Positions 1 to 7,419 of a stretch of DNA of 64,000 nucleotides are shown piece after piece. The position numbers and the translations under genes were made by a program. The stretch is from NCBI RefSeq assembly GCF_017868775.1, contig NZ_CP053381.1, positions 4,154,001 to 4,218,000 on the forward strand, written 5' to 3'. The notes below the pieces were generated by a model. That model saw only the letters and a list, made by a program, of their open reading frames with translations. It did no database searches and was not told the DNA's origin. The DNA is from Billgrantia sulfidoxydans (GTDB taxonomy: Bacteria > Pseudomonadota > Gammaproteobacteria > Pseudomonadales > Halomonadaceae). Position 1 is the stretch's first letter, and each line of letters starts with the position of its first letter.

Positions 1-1
1 G

Positions 2-1060
2 CAGCGGCTCGCCGGCCTGGCCAGGAACGCCGGCCACGCCATCCTGCTGGTGACGCTGGTCTCGCTGCTGGCCAGCTGGATCAACTGGGGCTTCGGCCTG
101 GTGGTGGGGGCGCTGTTCGCCAAGGAGCTGGCCCGCCTGGTGCGGGTCGACTATCGCCTGCTGGTGGCCAGCGCCTACTCCGGCTTCGTGGTCTGGCACG
201 GGGGCCTGGCCGGCTCCATCCCGCTGACCATCGCCACCGAAGGCCACTTCACCGCCGAGCAGATCGGCGTCATCGGCACCGGCTCGACCATCTTCGCGTT
301 CTTCAACCTGGCGCTGGTGGTGTGCCTGTTCGTCGCCATCCCGCTGGTCAACCGCGCGATGCTCCCCGACGACAAGGAGAGCGTCTACGTCGACCCCAAG
401 CTGCTCGACGACGCCCCAGCCACACGGGTGCGCCTCACGCGCCCCGCCGAACGCCTGGAGAACAGCGTCACCCTCGCCTGGCTGGTCGGCATTCCCGGGG
501 TGATCTTCCTGCTCGACCACTTCGTGCTGCGCGACGGCGGCCTGAACCTCAACATCGTCAACTTCATGTTCCTGTTCCTGGCCATCGTGCTGCACCGCAC
601 GCCGCGCAGCCTGCTGGAGAGCCTCAACGAGGCGATCAAGGGCGGTGCCGGCATCGTCATCCAATTCCCCTTCTACGCGGGGATCATGGCGATCATGGTG
701 CAGTCGGGGCTGGCCGAATCCATGTCCGAAGGGCTGATCGCCTTCGCCACCGAGACCTCGCTGCCGTTCTGGTCCTTCATCAGCGCCGGCATCGTCAACC
801 TGTTCGTGCCCTCCGGCGGTGGCCAATGGGCGGTTCAGGCCCCGGTCATGCTGCCGGCGGCCGAAGCGCTCGGCGTGGACATCCCGCGCGTGGCCATGGC
901 CGTAGCCTGGGGCGACGCCTGGACCAACCTGCTGCAGCCGTTCTGGGCCCTGCCGGTGCTCGCCATCGCCGGGCTGAAGGCCAAGGACATCATGGGCTAC
1001 TGCCTGATCCAGCTGATCATCACCGGGGTGATCATCTCGATTGGCCTGACCTGGTTCTGA
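2..1060 (+). CDS. atoE: Short-chain fatty acid transporter, AtoE family (5' end missing)
   Basis: The frame is open from the first full codon at base 2, so the gene starts outside the window; 352 residues and the stop are visible, against about 440 in the family. Family members are inner-membrane carriers for short-chain fatty acids such as butyrate and acetoacetate. The visible part is very hydrophobic, with about eight membrane segments and a charged loop around residues 115-145. The segment with 'VPSGGGQWAVQ' followed by 'GDAWTNLLQPFWALP' is typical of AtoE. The GTG at 50 is internal and not a real start. A GC-rich hairpin follows the stop. Family assignment is from motif memory; substrate is inferred. 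Confidence 0.85.
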   Translation, partial: QRLAGLARNAGHAILLVTLVSLLASWINWGFGLVVGALFAKELARLVRVDYRLLVASAYSGFVVWHGGLAGSIPLTIATEGHFTAEQIGVIGTGSTIFAFFNLALVVCLFVAIPLVNRAMLPDDKESVYVDPKLLDDAPATRVRLTRPAERLENSVTLAWLVGIPGVIFLLDHFVLRDGGLNLNIVNFMFLFLAIVLHRTPRSLLESLNEAIKGGAGIVIQFPFYAGIMAIMVQSGLAESMSEGLIAFATETSLPFWSFISAGIVNLFVPSGGGQWAVQAPVMLPAAEALGVDIPRVAMAVAWGDAWTNLLQPFWALPVLAIAGLKAKDIMGYCLIQLIITGVIISIGLTWF

Positions 1061-1080
1061 GCACTCCACCACCGAGAGCG

Positions 1081-1099
1081 GCCCCGGGCATGCCGGGGC
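1081..1099 (+). terminator. GC-rich hairpin after the AtoE gene
   Basis: A 7-bp perfect stem (GCCCCGG/CCGGGGC) with a 5-base loop lies 20 bases after the stop. No T-run follows, so it may be an mRNA-stabilising hairpin or a weak terminator. Confidence 0.35.
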
Positions 1100-1247
1100 G
1101 CCTCGGCGCTTGCGTCGCACCCGATCGCCCGCCAACCACCGGTTCCGGCGTCGAGACGAGCCGACACCGGTTGGGTTGCGTGGCCTCGATGCCTTCGCGC
1201 CGGGGAAAACGTTATGCTGTGGGAAACCCGACGACGAGAGCCTCCCG

Positions 1248-1769
1248 ATGGACGAACACGCCCTGCCCGGCCAGCACGAACTGACCATGACCGTGCTGAT
1301 GACCCCCGACATGGCCAACTTCAGCGGCAAGGTGCACGGCGGCGCCATCCTCAAGAAGCTCGACGAGGTGGCCTACGCCTGCGCCAGCCGCTATTCCGGC
1401 CACTACGTGGTCACGCTGTCGGTCGACCAGGTGCTGTTCAAGCAGCCGATCCACGTCGGCGAGCTGGTCACCTTCCTGGCCTGCGTCAACCATGTCGGCC
1501 GCTCCTCGATGGAGATCGGGATCAAGGTGGTCGCCGAGGACATCCAGCGCAAGCTGATCCGCCACACCAACAGCTGCTACCTGACCATGGTGGCGGTGGA
1601 TGCCGACGGCAAGCCGGCGCGGGTACCGCCGCTGACGCTGGCGACGCCGCTGCAGCGGTTGCGCTTCGAGAAGGCGGCCCTGCGCAAGAAGCTGCGCAAG
1701 CAGGCCGAGGAGGCCGAGCGCCAGACCCAGGCGGAGCACGGGCAGAGCCGGCGGGGCGCTGACGCATAG
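1248..1769 (+). CDS. Acyl-CoA thioesterase, hotdog fold
   Basis: A 173-residue protein with one hotdog domain over about residues 10-130. It would hydrolyse acyl-CoA to free acid and CoA in the cytoplasm. The segment 'GKVHGGAILKKLDEVAY' is the central hot-dog helix with the acidic residue used by the YciA/BFIT type, and 'YVVTLSVDQVLFKQPIHVGE' fits the following strands. The last 40 residues are Lys/Arg/Glu-rich and probably helical. ATG 1248 was chosen because homology begins there and a GAGAG element precedes it; the frame extends to 1110 without similarity. The neighbouring fatty-acid transporter suggests a role in acyl turnover, but they are separated by 187 bases and need not be one operon. 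Confidence 0.88.
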   Translation: MDEHALPGQHELTMTVLMTPDMANFSGKVHGGAILKKLDEVAYACASRYSGHYVVTLSVDQVLFKQPIHVGELVTFLACVNHVGRSSMEIGIKVVAEDIQRKLIRHTNSCYLTMVAVDADGKPARVPPLTLATPLQRLRFEKAALRKKLRKQAEEAERQTQAEHGQSRRGADA

Positions 1770-1826
1770 GGACGACCAACGGCAAGCATGAACCGCCCGT
1801 CTGCCGAGGCCGTTGGAACGTCTCCG

Positions 1827-2168
1827 TCAGCCGCAGCCGATGTCGGTGATGGTGTCGCCGTCGTCGATATGGACGTTGATGCGATCGCCCCGGTATTCCA
1901 GGGTGTAGGCCTGCCCCGGGCGGATGACCCGCAGCGTGGCGGCGCCGCTTTCCCGGCGTATCGATTCACCCAGCGCTTCGTCGTAGCGGCGGCCGAGCCG
2001 ATCCTGCACGCGCTGCGCGCCGCAGGCGTCCTCACTGCCGCTAACACGAGGCGGCTTGGGGGCGGGGTCGTGCGCTGCATTACCGGAATTCGACATGGAG
2101 GTACAACCTGTCAGGAACGTCAGGCCGACGGTGACCAGACACAACCGCAGTGGGCTTACCATGGGCAA
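1827..2168 (-). CDS. I78-family peptidase inhibitor lipoprotein
   Basis: 113 residues. The N-terminus is a lipoprotein signal with lipobox L-T-G-C near residue 22, so the protein is probably lipid-anchored in the envelope. After a Pro/Ser-rich linker, the C-terminal half matches the I78 elastase-inhibitor fold: an 'SEDACGAQRVQDRLGRRY' helix, then 'LRVIRPGQAYTLEYRGDR', and the closing pattern of hydrophobic strand plus 'ITDIGCG'. The two Cys may form a disulphide. Family members inhibit serine peptidases or stabilise the envelope. It faces the same way as the two entericidin-like genes upstream of it. The start could also be the ATG two codons later. Confidence 0.8.
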   Translation of the reverse strand: MPMVSPLRLCLVTVGLTFLTGCTSMSNSGNAAHDPAPKPPRVSGSEDACGAQRVQDRLGRRYDEALGESIRRESGAATLRVIRPGQAYTLEYRGDRINVHIDDGDTITDIGCG

Positions 2169-2268
2169 GATCTCGCTACGATGGGAAGGGGGGCGAAGCG
2201 GTTGCGTTCAGGCAGCACACGGGAGACTGCCAGGTCACCCGTGCGCTGCCAGGCCGGACCGCAGGTGT

Positions 2269-2400
2269 TTACTCGGCGGCGTCCTGCACGGCCTGACCGC
2301 CGCGCTCGACGTCCTCGCCGGCACCTTCCATGGTGTTGCACCCCGCCAGGGCACCGGCGGTCATCAGCAGGGCAAAACTCAGGGCAATTGCTTTCTTCAT
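2269..2400 (-). CDS. Entericidin A/B-like small lipoprotein (copy 1)
   Basis: 43 residues: a short positive N-terminus, hydrophobic segment, lipobox A-L-A-G-C, then 'NTMEGAGEDVERGGQAVQD', the entericidin signature in which an amphipathic helix follows the lipid-modified Cys. Entericidins are small bacteriolytic or stress-linked lipoproteins. ATG 2400 is chosen because AAGGAGA lies at ideal spacing before it; the open frame upstream to 2460 has no such features. The second copy is 97 bases upstream on the same strand. Confidence 0.85.
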   Translation of the reverse strand: MKKAIALSFALLMTAGALAGCNTMEGAGEDVERGGQAVQDAAE

Positions 2401-2496
2401 GGTCGTATCTCCTTGAAACGATTTAGGGAAATCCATTCCTTTCCGTGAAGCAATGGCCACTTAAGCGTAACAGCCCTTTGCCGCTTTGCATAACCG

Positions 2497-2634
2497 CTAA
2501 TATGACGACGACTGCCGCTGGATCGCCTCGCCACCTTGTTCGATGTCCTCGCCCATGCCACGCATGGTATTGCAGCCGCTGAGCAGCGACAGTCCCAAGA
2601 GAGCCGCCAGCAGCACCGCCACCGTCCGCTTCAT
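2497..2634 (-). CDS. Entericidin A/B-like small lipoprotein (copy 2)
   Basis: A 45-residue reading frame: 'MKRTVAVLLAALLGLSLLSG' then Cys, followed by 'NTMRGMGEDIEQGGEAIQ', parallel to copy 1 (NTMxGxGEDxExGGxAxQ). The stop is TAG at 2497-2499. GAGGAGG precedes the ATG at 2634. It differs from copy 1 in the signal peptide and in a short Gln/Ser tail, so the pair is an old duplication. The cellular role is inferred from the family only. Confidence 0.85.
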   Translation of the reverse strand: MKRTVAVLLAALLGLSLLSGCNTMRGMGEDIEQGGEAIQRQSSSY

Positions 2635-2775
2635 GTTGCTTACCTCCTCTCCGTCAGGGCTCGTTCCTTCACTCTAGCCGCTGTCGTCCCGCTTCGCTTG
2701 CTTGCTTGCGTGTCAGGCGCTTCGCGCCCGGCTGTGTCATGATGACCTCTATCGTCACCGTCGCGGAGGGGAGAG

Positions 2776-3201
2776 ATGCCGTCAGTAGCATTGGATGAGC
2801 GCCTGGTCAGGGACAGCTACCCGGTCACGGAACTGCCGCTGTGCCAGCTGCGCCTGATGGACGATTCCCGCTTCCCCTGGCTGATTCTGATTCCCCGGCG
2901 TGAAGGTGTCAGCGAAGTGTTCGACCTGGACGAGGCGGACCAGCAGCAGCTATGGCGCGAGGCCGGCGAGGTGGGGCGCATGCTCAAGGCCCTGACCCGG
3001 GCCGACAAGATCAACGTGGCCAACCTGGGCAACGTGGTCGCTCAGCTGCACGTGCACGTCGTCGCCCGCCTGCGCGACGACGACGCCTGGCCGGGGCCCA
3101 TATGGGGTCAGGGCCAGCCGCAGCCCTACGACCTGAACGGCCTGGCCAGCATGCGCGACCACCTGCTGGCGCAGCTGGATGGGCTGAAGCAGCGGCTCTG
3201 A
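2776..3201 (+). CDS. HIT-family nucleotide hydrolase/transferase
   Basis: 141 residues with a single histidine-triad domain. HIT proteins act on phosphoanhydride or phosphoramidate bonds of nucleotides such as Ap4A. The motif reads Q-L-H-V-H-V (residues 90-95): the nucleophilic middle His (92) and the third (94) are kept but the first triad His is Gln. The N-terminal 'FPWLILIPRREG' strand and 'NVANLGNVVAQLHVHVVAR' segment fit the bacterial Hit-like branch. A GGAGGGGAG site precedes the ATG. It converges on the NicO gene with only 6 bases between stops. Confidence 0.88.
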   Translation: MPSVALDERLVRDSYPVTELPLCQLRLMDDSRFPWLILIPRREGVSEVFDLDEADQQQLWREAGEVGRMLKALTRADKINVANLGNVVAQLHVHVVARLRDDDAWPGPIWGQGQPQPYDLNGLASMRDHLLAQLDGLKQRL

Positions 3202-3207
3202 ATACGC

Positions 3208-4251
3208 TCAGCCGCCCAGGGGATGCCCGCCGGGCGGTGACGAGCCCTCCGGCGGATTGCTGCGGGCCGGCGGCTCCCCGAGCAGGGGCGCCGAGGCGGG
3301 TTGCGTCACGCCGGTGACGGAGAGCGAGATGCCCAGCGCCATGATGACGAGCCCGCCACCCAGGGCTGCCCAGCTCAGCAGACGTCCCACCCGTGGCATG
3401 CCATTCTGCTTCAGCAACTGCCGTTCGGCCCAGCCGCGCGCCACGACGCTGGCCAGCGCCAGGCCGGAGACGGTCAGCGCCGTGCCCAGCGCCATCACCA
3501 TGACCGCCGCCACCCCGACCGCGAACTGGCCCAGCAGGGTGGCCGCGCCCAGCAACAGCACGCCGCCGCTGCAGGGACGAATGCCGATGGCCACCACCGT
3601 GGCCAGCGCGGTGCGCCAGTCGGCCGCCCGGCGCGGGTCGACGTGGTGCTGGCCGCCGCAGCAGGTGTGATCGTGGTCGTGGTCATGCGCGTGGTCATGG
3701 GCGAGAGACGCGTGGCTCCCGGCCGGCCGTCGCAGCTGACGAATCGCTCTCAGGCACAGCCAGCCGCCAAGCAAAGCCACCATCAAAAAGCTGGCCTGTT
3801 CGACCCAGGCGACGCTGCCCATGGCCTGGCGGGTCACCCAGCCCAGGCCGTGAACCAGCACCACGACCAAGCCGATGGCCACCAACCCCTGCAACAGCGA
3901 GGCGGCGAAGGAGAGCGCGAGCGCCCGGCGCACCGCGCCGCCCTGCGAGAGCAGGTAAGTCGTCAGCACCGCCTTGCCATGTCCGGGGCCGGCGGCATGG
4001 AAGACACCATAGCCGAAGCTGACACCGAGCAGCGCCCCCCACGCCCCCGTCGAGGGCGCGCCGGAAAATTCGCTGATCGCCAAGGTCAGGGCACGATGGA
4101 AGTCGCGCTGCCAGGCCACCAGCTGCAGGCTCAATGACTGCAGCCCGCCCTGGCCGAGAAACAGCAGCAGCCCGGCGATGGCCAGCAGCACCAGTCCGAT
4201 CCACCAGGTCCTGGCCGGCGCCCTCGCGATCGCCCTGGCCATCACTCGCAT
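3208..4251 (-). CDS. NicO-family nickel/cobalt exporter
   Basis: 347 residues, about six to seven membrane segments. The HAAGPGHGKA motif near residue 85 and 'GIRPCSGGVLLLG' in the second half are the two NicO/RcnA signatures. Between them is a His/Asp-rich cytoplasmic loop (alternating H and D, then C-C-G-G and H-H), a probable metal sensor or chelator. Family members export Ni or Co from the cytoplasm. It overlaps the end of the DUF1007 gene by 10 bases, so both are translated from one message. An alternative start is the Met three codons on. The last 30 residues are Pro/Gly-rich and poorly conserved. Confidence 0.88.
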   Translation of the reverse strand: MRVMARAIARAPARTWWIGLVLLAIAGLLLFLGQGGLQSLSLQLVAWQRDFHRALTLAISEFSGAPSTGAWGALLGVSFGYGVFHAAGPGHGKAVLTTYLLSQGGAVRRALALSFAASLLQGLVAIGLVVVLVHGLGWVTRQAMGSVAWVEQASFLMVALLGGWLCLRAIRQLRRPAGSHASLAHDHAHDHDHDHTCCGGQHHVDPRRAADWRTALATVVAIGIRPCSGGVLLLGAATLLGQFAVGVAAVMVMALGTALTVSGLALASVVARGWAERQLLKQNGMPRVGRLLSWAALGGGLVIMALGISLSVTGVTQPASAPLLGEPPARSNPPEGSSPPGGHPLGG

Positions 4252-4916
4252 GTCACCACCCCGGTTTCGGCGAAATGCCGCCCCAGGCCGGGCTCGGCCT
4301 CATCGTCCATGTCGAGCTGGGCCGCTTCCATCACCCGCTCGGGATCGGGGTCGGCAGGCAGGATGTTCGTGGTGCAGCTCAGCTCGCCGCCGACCGTCAG
4401 CGCCTCTTCCCGTGGCGTGTCGTCCTCCGCCTCGTGGACCACCTCCAGGTAGTAGGTGGGGTCGAATACCTGGTACTGCAGCGTCTGCTCGCTCAGCGCC
4501 CTGGGCGCCGCCAGCGGCAGCAGGAAGACGAACTCGACCCGGCCGTCGCGCTCCATCACGGTGTACTCGGTCACCTCGCCGAGGCTCAGCTTGTCGTCTC
4601 CCACGCGCACCTCGGTAAAGTAGTCGAACGGCGCCAGGTTGCCGCGGATCTCGCCTCCCAGCCGGTCGAGCCCCGCCTCCAGCCCGCCTTCGGTCTGGCT
4701 CAGCTCCTCGATGAGGACCAGGCTGTAGAATGGGTCCATGCGCCAGGCCTGATGCAGCGCTTCGAGTCGCCCCGCCTCGTCGACCACCAGGCGCACGCGG
4801 ATGTCGATCCAGCCATGCGGATGGGCCAGGGCCAGGCCGGGCAACAGCAGGACGAGCAGGCCCGCCAGCCAGGCGCGTCTCGCGCTGGCATGGCAGAGTT
4901 GGCGCAATCGGTTCAT
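4242..4916 (-). CDS. DUF1007 exported protein, partner of NicO
   Basis: 224 residues from ATG 4916. The signal peptide ends at A-L-A, and the mature protein starts H-P-H-G-W, the invariant DUF1007 opening; His residues there may bind metal. 'RMDPFYSLVLIEEL' and a C-terminal region with 'FVFLLPLAAPRALSEQTL' complete the family pattern. DUF1007 genes often sit directly before NicO exporters, and here the coding regions overlap by 10 bases, so a periplasmic metal-delivery or accessory role is likely but unproven. A TTG 21 bases upstream (4937) is in frame; ATG is preferred since it gives a proper signal peptide. Confidence 0.82.
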   Translation of the reverse strand: MNRLRQLCHASARRAWLAGLLVLLLPGLALAHPHGWIDIRVRLVVDEAGRLEALHQAWRMDPFYSLVLIEELSQTEGGLEAGLDRLGGEIRGNLAPFDYFTEVRVGDDKLSLGEVTEYTVMERDGRVEFVFLLPLAAPRALSEQTLQYQVFDPTYYLEVVHEAEDDTPREEALTVGGELSCTTNILPADPDPERVMEAAQLDMDDEAEPGLGRHFAETGVVTCE

Positions 4917-4949
4917 GTGGCAAATGAGCTCATGCAAAGGGGTTGTCGG

Positions 4950-5309
4950 TTATCGCGGCGCCAGCCCCAGCCGACGCTGCAGCTCGGCCAGCAGCGGGTC
5001 GAGCAGGTGCGGCGGCAGCGGCCTGCCGCCTCGGGTCGCCGTCAGCGAAGCTCGAGCGCCCTGGCCGGCGGAAGCGACCTCCGCCCGGACCCGATAGCCC
5101 GGCCAGCGCGCCAGCACCGCCTCGACGCGCCCCAGTTCGGCATCGGCATGGCGGATCACATAGCCCTCTTCCATCAGCAGGCCGACGATCTCCTGCAGCG
5201 TCGCCTCGGGCGCTGCCGCGAGCGTCAGTTCACGCGGCTCCGGTGGCGGCATGGTGGTGGCACAGCCCGCCAGCGCGACGAGCAGCAGCGCCATGGCAAG
5301 TCCCCGCAT
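4950..5309 (-). CDS. Small lipoprotein, paralogue of the gene before it
   Basis: 119 residues: signal peptide with lipobox A-L-A-G-C at residues 12-16, a Pro-rich linker, then one small domain. 'LLMEEGYVIRHADAELGRVEAVLARWPGY' can be laid over 'LEAEDFVVRDTELALGVVSAERTRTIPGY' of the upstream gene, so I infer common descent. I do not recognise a named family. Its ATG shares one base with the upstream stop (TGATG), which implies coupled translation. It ends 33 bases before the DUF1007 gene, so the four minus-strand genes may be one transcript. Confidence 0.75.
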   Translation of the reverse strand: MRGLAMALLLVALAGCATTMPPPEPRELTLAAAPEATLQEIVGLLMEEGYVIRHADAELGRVEAVLARWPGYRVRAEVASAGQGARASLTATRGGRPLPPHLLDPLLAELQRRLGLAPR

Positions 5310-5860
5310 CAGGGCTCCTCCCTCACTCGGGCGGCCTGCATGGCCTGGCGCAGCGAACCGCAGAAGGCGGCATCGCTGCCGCTTCGCGTCTCGCGCAGCT
5401 CGCCGCGCCAGTCGATCACCTGAATGTCGCGGCTGACCCGCACCCAGCCCTCGTCGGCGACCACCGAGACGCGTTCGAGCTGAGTGGCGTCTTGGGTGAT
5501 GCTGCCGCCGGCACCGCCGAAGCCGATCATCACTCCGGTGGAGACGCCGCGACCGCGGCCCAGGCCGAAGCCACCGAAGAAACCGGTACGCTCCCAGTCG
5601 TCGTAGCGGTCGCCGTAGCCCGGAATGGTACGGGTGCGCTCGGCGCTGACCACTCCCAGCGCCAGCTCGGTGTCCCGCACCACGAAGTCCTCCGCCTCCA
5701 GCGCGTCGAGGCCGCGGCGGACCCACTCGCGAGACTCGACACCTTCGGTCTCCCAACGGCACTCCACGGCGGGCCGCGGCTCCGCGGAAGGCAGTACCGA
5801 CGGCGTCGTCTCGCAGCCGGCCAGCAAGGCCAGGCCGGGCATCATCCACCACAGACGCAT
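5309..5860 (-). CDS. Glycine-rich lipoprotein of unknown function
   Basis: 183 residues from ATG 5860, which has AGGAGA before it (an upstream in-frame ATG at 5881 does not). Lipobox L-L-A-G-C is at about residues 12-16. A first domain with 'LEAEDFVVRDTELALG' is followed by a Gly/Phe-rich stretch (roughly residues 85-115, pattern FFGGFGLGRGRG) and a C-terminal strand-rich part with 'VSVVADEGWVRVSRD'. It resembles lipoproteins of Halomonas and Pseudomonas with no assigned job. It is translationally coupled to a shorter paralogue downstream. Confidence 0.75.
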   Translation of the reverse strand: MRLWWMMPGLALLAGCETTPSVLPSAEPRPAVECRWETEGVESREWVRRGLDALEAEDFVVRDTELALGVVSAERTRTIPGYGDRYDDWERTGFFGGFGLGRGRGVSTGVMIGFGGAGGSITQDATQLERVSVVADEGWVRVSRDIQVIDWRGELRETRSGSDAAFCGSLRQAMQAARVREEP

Positions 5861-6089
5861 GGAGGTTCTCCTGTTCGTCATTGGCCGCAGTCTACGCAGC
5901 CCGGCCCACCTTGCAAGGTCGTCTGACGCCTTGAGAGTCCCGCAGAGCCCAAGGGTTCCCGAGCGACGGCGCCGACGGCCGCGATACGGGCACGCAGCGT
6001 CTGGCCGGCGGCGACCGCGATTGGCCTTTCATGCATGTAGTCTATCGCAACCATGGGCAGATATTGCTTAAGCATCGCGTCACTGCGCT

Positions 6090-6096
6090 CTAGACT
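6090..6096 (+). promoter_or_regulatory. Candidate stationary-phase (sigma-S-like) -10 element of dps
   Basis: CTAGACT, close to the sigma-S consensus CTATACT, lies 37 bases before the dps start. No good -35 is seen at 17 bases, which suits a sigma-S promoter. The rest of the gap 5861-6132 shows no gene. Confidence 0.35.
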
Positions 6097-6132
6097 TGGC
6101 AGCCACACATTCGCACGCGAAAGGAGTACGCC

Positions 6133-6606
6133 ATGAGCGACACCAATGCCATCGGCCTGCATCAGGACAGCGCCCACCAGCTCGCCGAAAAGCTCAACGT
6201 CCTGCTGGCCAACTACCAGGTCTTCTACATGAACGTGCGCGGCTATCACTGGAACGTGAAGGGACCCCAGTTCTTCGAACTGCACGCCAAGTTCGAGGAG
6301 TTCTACACCGATTTGCTGACCAAGGTCGACGAAGTGGCCGAGCGCATCCTGACCCTGGGGCACAAGCCGGTACACGCCTACAGCGACTACGTCTCGATGG
6401 CGCGGATCCGCGAGGACAAGGACGTGCACGACGGCGAGGCCTGCGTACGTGGCGTGCTCGAGGGCTACCAGACCCTGATCGAACTGCAGCGCGACCTGCT
6501 GTCGACGGCCGCGGACGCCGACGATGAAGGCACCGCCGCACAGGCCGGCGACTACATCCGCGAGCAGGAGAAGACCGTGTGGATGCTCAACGCCTACCTG
6601 GGCTGA
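6133..6606 (+). CDS. dps: Dps-family ferritin-like DNA-protection protein
   Basis: 157 residues, single four-helix ferritin-like domain. It should form a dodecamer that oxidises and stores iron and protects DNA in stress and stationary phase. The inter-subunit ferroxidase ligands are present at the right spacing: H39, H51, E55, D66 and E70. The block 'RGYHWNVKGPQFFELH' is the Dps signature. The N-terminal tail is short and not Lys-rich, so DNA binding through that tail may be weak. GAAAGGAG lies before the ATG. It appears monocistronic with a hairpin behind it. Confidence 0.93.
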   Translation: MSDTNAIGLHQDSAHQLAEKLNVLLANYQVFYMNVRGYHWNVKGPQFFELHAKFEEFYTDLLTKVDEVAERILTLGHKPVHAYSDYVSMARIREDKDVHDGEACVRGVLEGYQTLIELQRDLLSTAADADDEGTAAQAGDYIREQEKTVWMLNAYLG

Positions 6607-6623
6607 GCGTCGTCCTGGCGAGG

Positions 6624-6641
6624 GCCGGGGCACGCCCCGGC
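6624..6641 (+). terminator. GC-rich hairpin after dps
   Basis: A 7-bp stem (GCCGGGG/CCCCGGC, loop CACG) 17 bases after the stop. No T-run, so termination is uncertain. The remaining gap to 6802 shows nothing else I can name. Confidence 0.35.
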
Positions 6642-6802
6642 TCCCGCGCTCCATGAGCGGCGCCGACGAGTCGCTTGACGATTCGCAACATTCTTCCCCT
6701 TGCCGTCGGCGTCGTCCGCCACAACGCTATCAAGTGCATGCAAATGCGACTCGCCAACCACGCTGGCGGAGCCAGTGACCACAGCTTGCAAGGAGGTAGC
6801 TC

Positions 6803-7366
6803 ATGAGCGAGAAGCTGAACGGCAAGACCGTCGCCATCCTGGCCACCGATGGCTTCGAGGAATCGGAACTCAGCGAACCCAAGGCCGCACTCGAGCGCGA
6901 GGGCGCCACGGTGCACGTGATCGCGCCGGACAAGGACAGCATCCGCGCCTGGGCGAAGACCGACTGGGGCCCTTCCTATGACGTCGATCGTCGCCTGGAG
7001 CAGGCCAATGCCGACGACTACGACGCGCTGGAGCTGCCCGGCGGCCTGTTCAACCCCGACGCCCTGCGCCAGAACGAGCAGGCGCTGGCCTTTACCCGGC
7101 GCTTCTTCGAGGCCCACAAGCCGGTCGGTGCGATCTGTCACGGCCCGTGGGTGCTGATCAACGCAGGCGTCGCCAAGGGCCGCCGCATGACCTCCTACCC
7201 CTCGGTGGCGCAGGACCTGCGCAATGCCGGGGCCGAGTGGGTCGACCAGGAGGTCGTGGTCGACAGCGGCCTGGTCACCAGCCGCAAGCCCGACGATCTC
7301 GCGGCGTTCTGCAGCAAGCTCGTCGAGGAGATCGCCGAGGGCAAGCACAGCCGCCAGCACGCCTGA
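6803..7366 (+). CDS. DJ-1/PfpI-family type 1 glutamine amidotransferase-like protein
   Basis: 187 residues. The nucleophile elbow G-A-I-C-H-G-P-W places Cys112 and His113 as in PfpI; the conserved Glu lies in 'DGFEESE' near residue 19. PfpI-type proteins are reported as peptidases, deglycases or general stress proteins, and the exact activity of this member cannot be read from sequence. AAGGAGG precedes the ATG at ideal distance. It stands alone, downstream of dps and convergent with pepD. The final residues (GKHSRQHA) are not part of the fold. Confidence 0.9.
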   Translation: MSEKLNGKTVAILATDGFEESELSEPKAALEREGATVHVIAPDKDSIRAWAKTDWGPSYDVDRRLEQANADDYDALELPGGLFNPDALRQNEQALAFTRRFFEAHKPVGAICHGPWVLINAGVAKGRRMTSYPSVAQDLRNAGAEWVDQEVVVDSGLVTSRKPDDLAAFCSKLVEEIAEGKHSRQHA

Positions 7367-7382
7367 GACGGCCCAGCTCTCC

Positions 7383-7407
7383 CGCCGCTCGCATCCGGCG
7401 AGCGGCG
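7383..7407. terminator. Hairpin between converging PfpI-like gene and pepD
   Basis: 10-bp perfect stem CGCCGCTCGC/GCGAGCGGCG with a 5-base loop in the 53-base gap between two converging genes. Only TT follows on the plus strand, so it is a weak bidirectional terminator at best. Confidence 0.4.
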
Positions 7408-7419
7408 TTCCTGCGCGGC

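Noticed and set aside
2691..2710. GCTTGCTTGCTTGCG short tandem repeat before the HIT gene
   Set aside because: Only about three units of four bases, in a promoter region; too short to call phase-variable.
5310..5852. Upstream extension of the 119-residue lipoprotein frame
   Set aside because: The open stretch overlaps the preceding lipoprotein in another frame; the ATG at 5309 has a proper lipoprotein signal.
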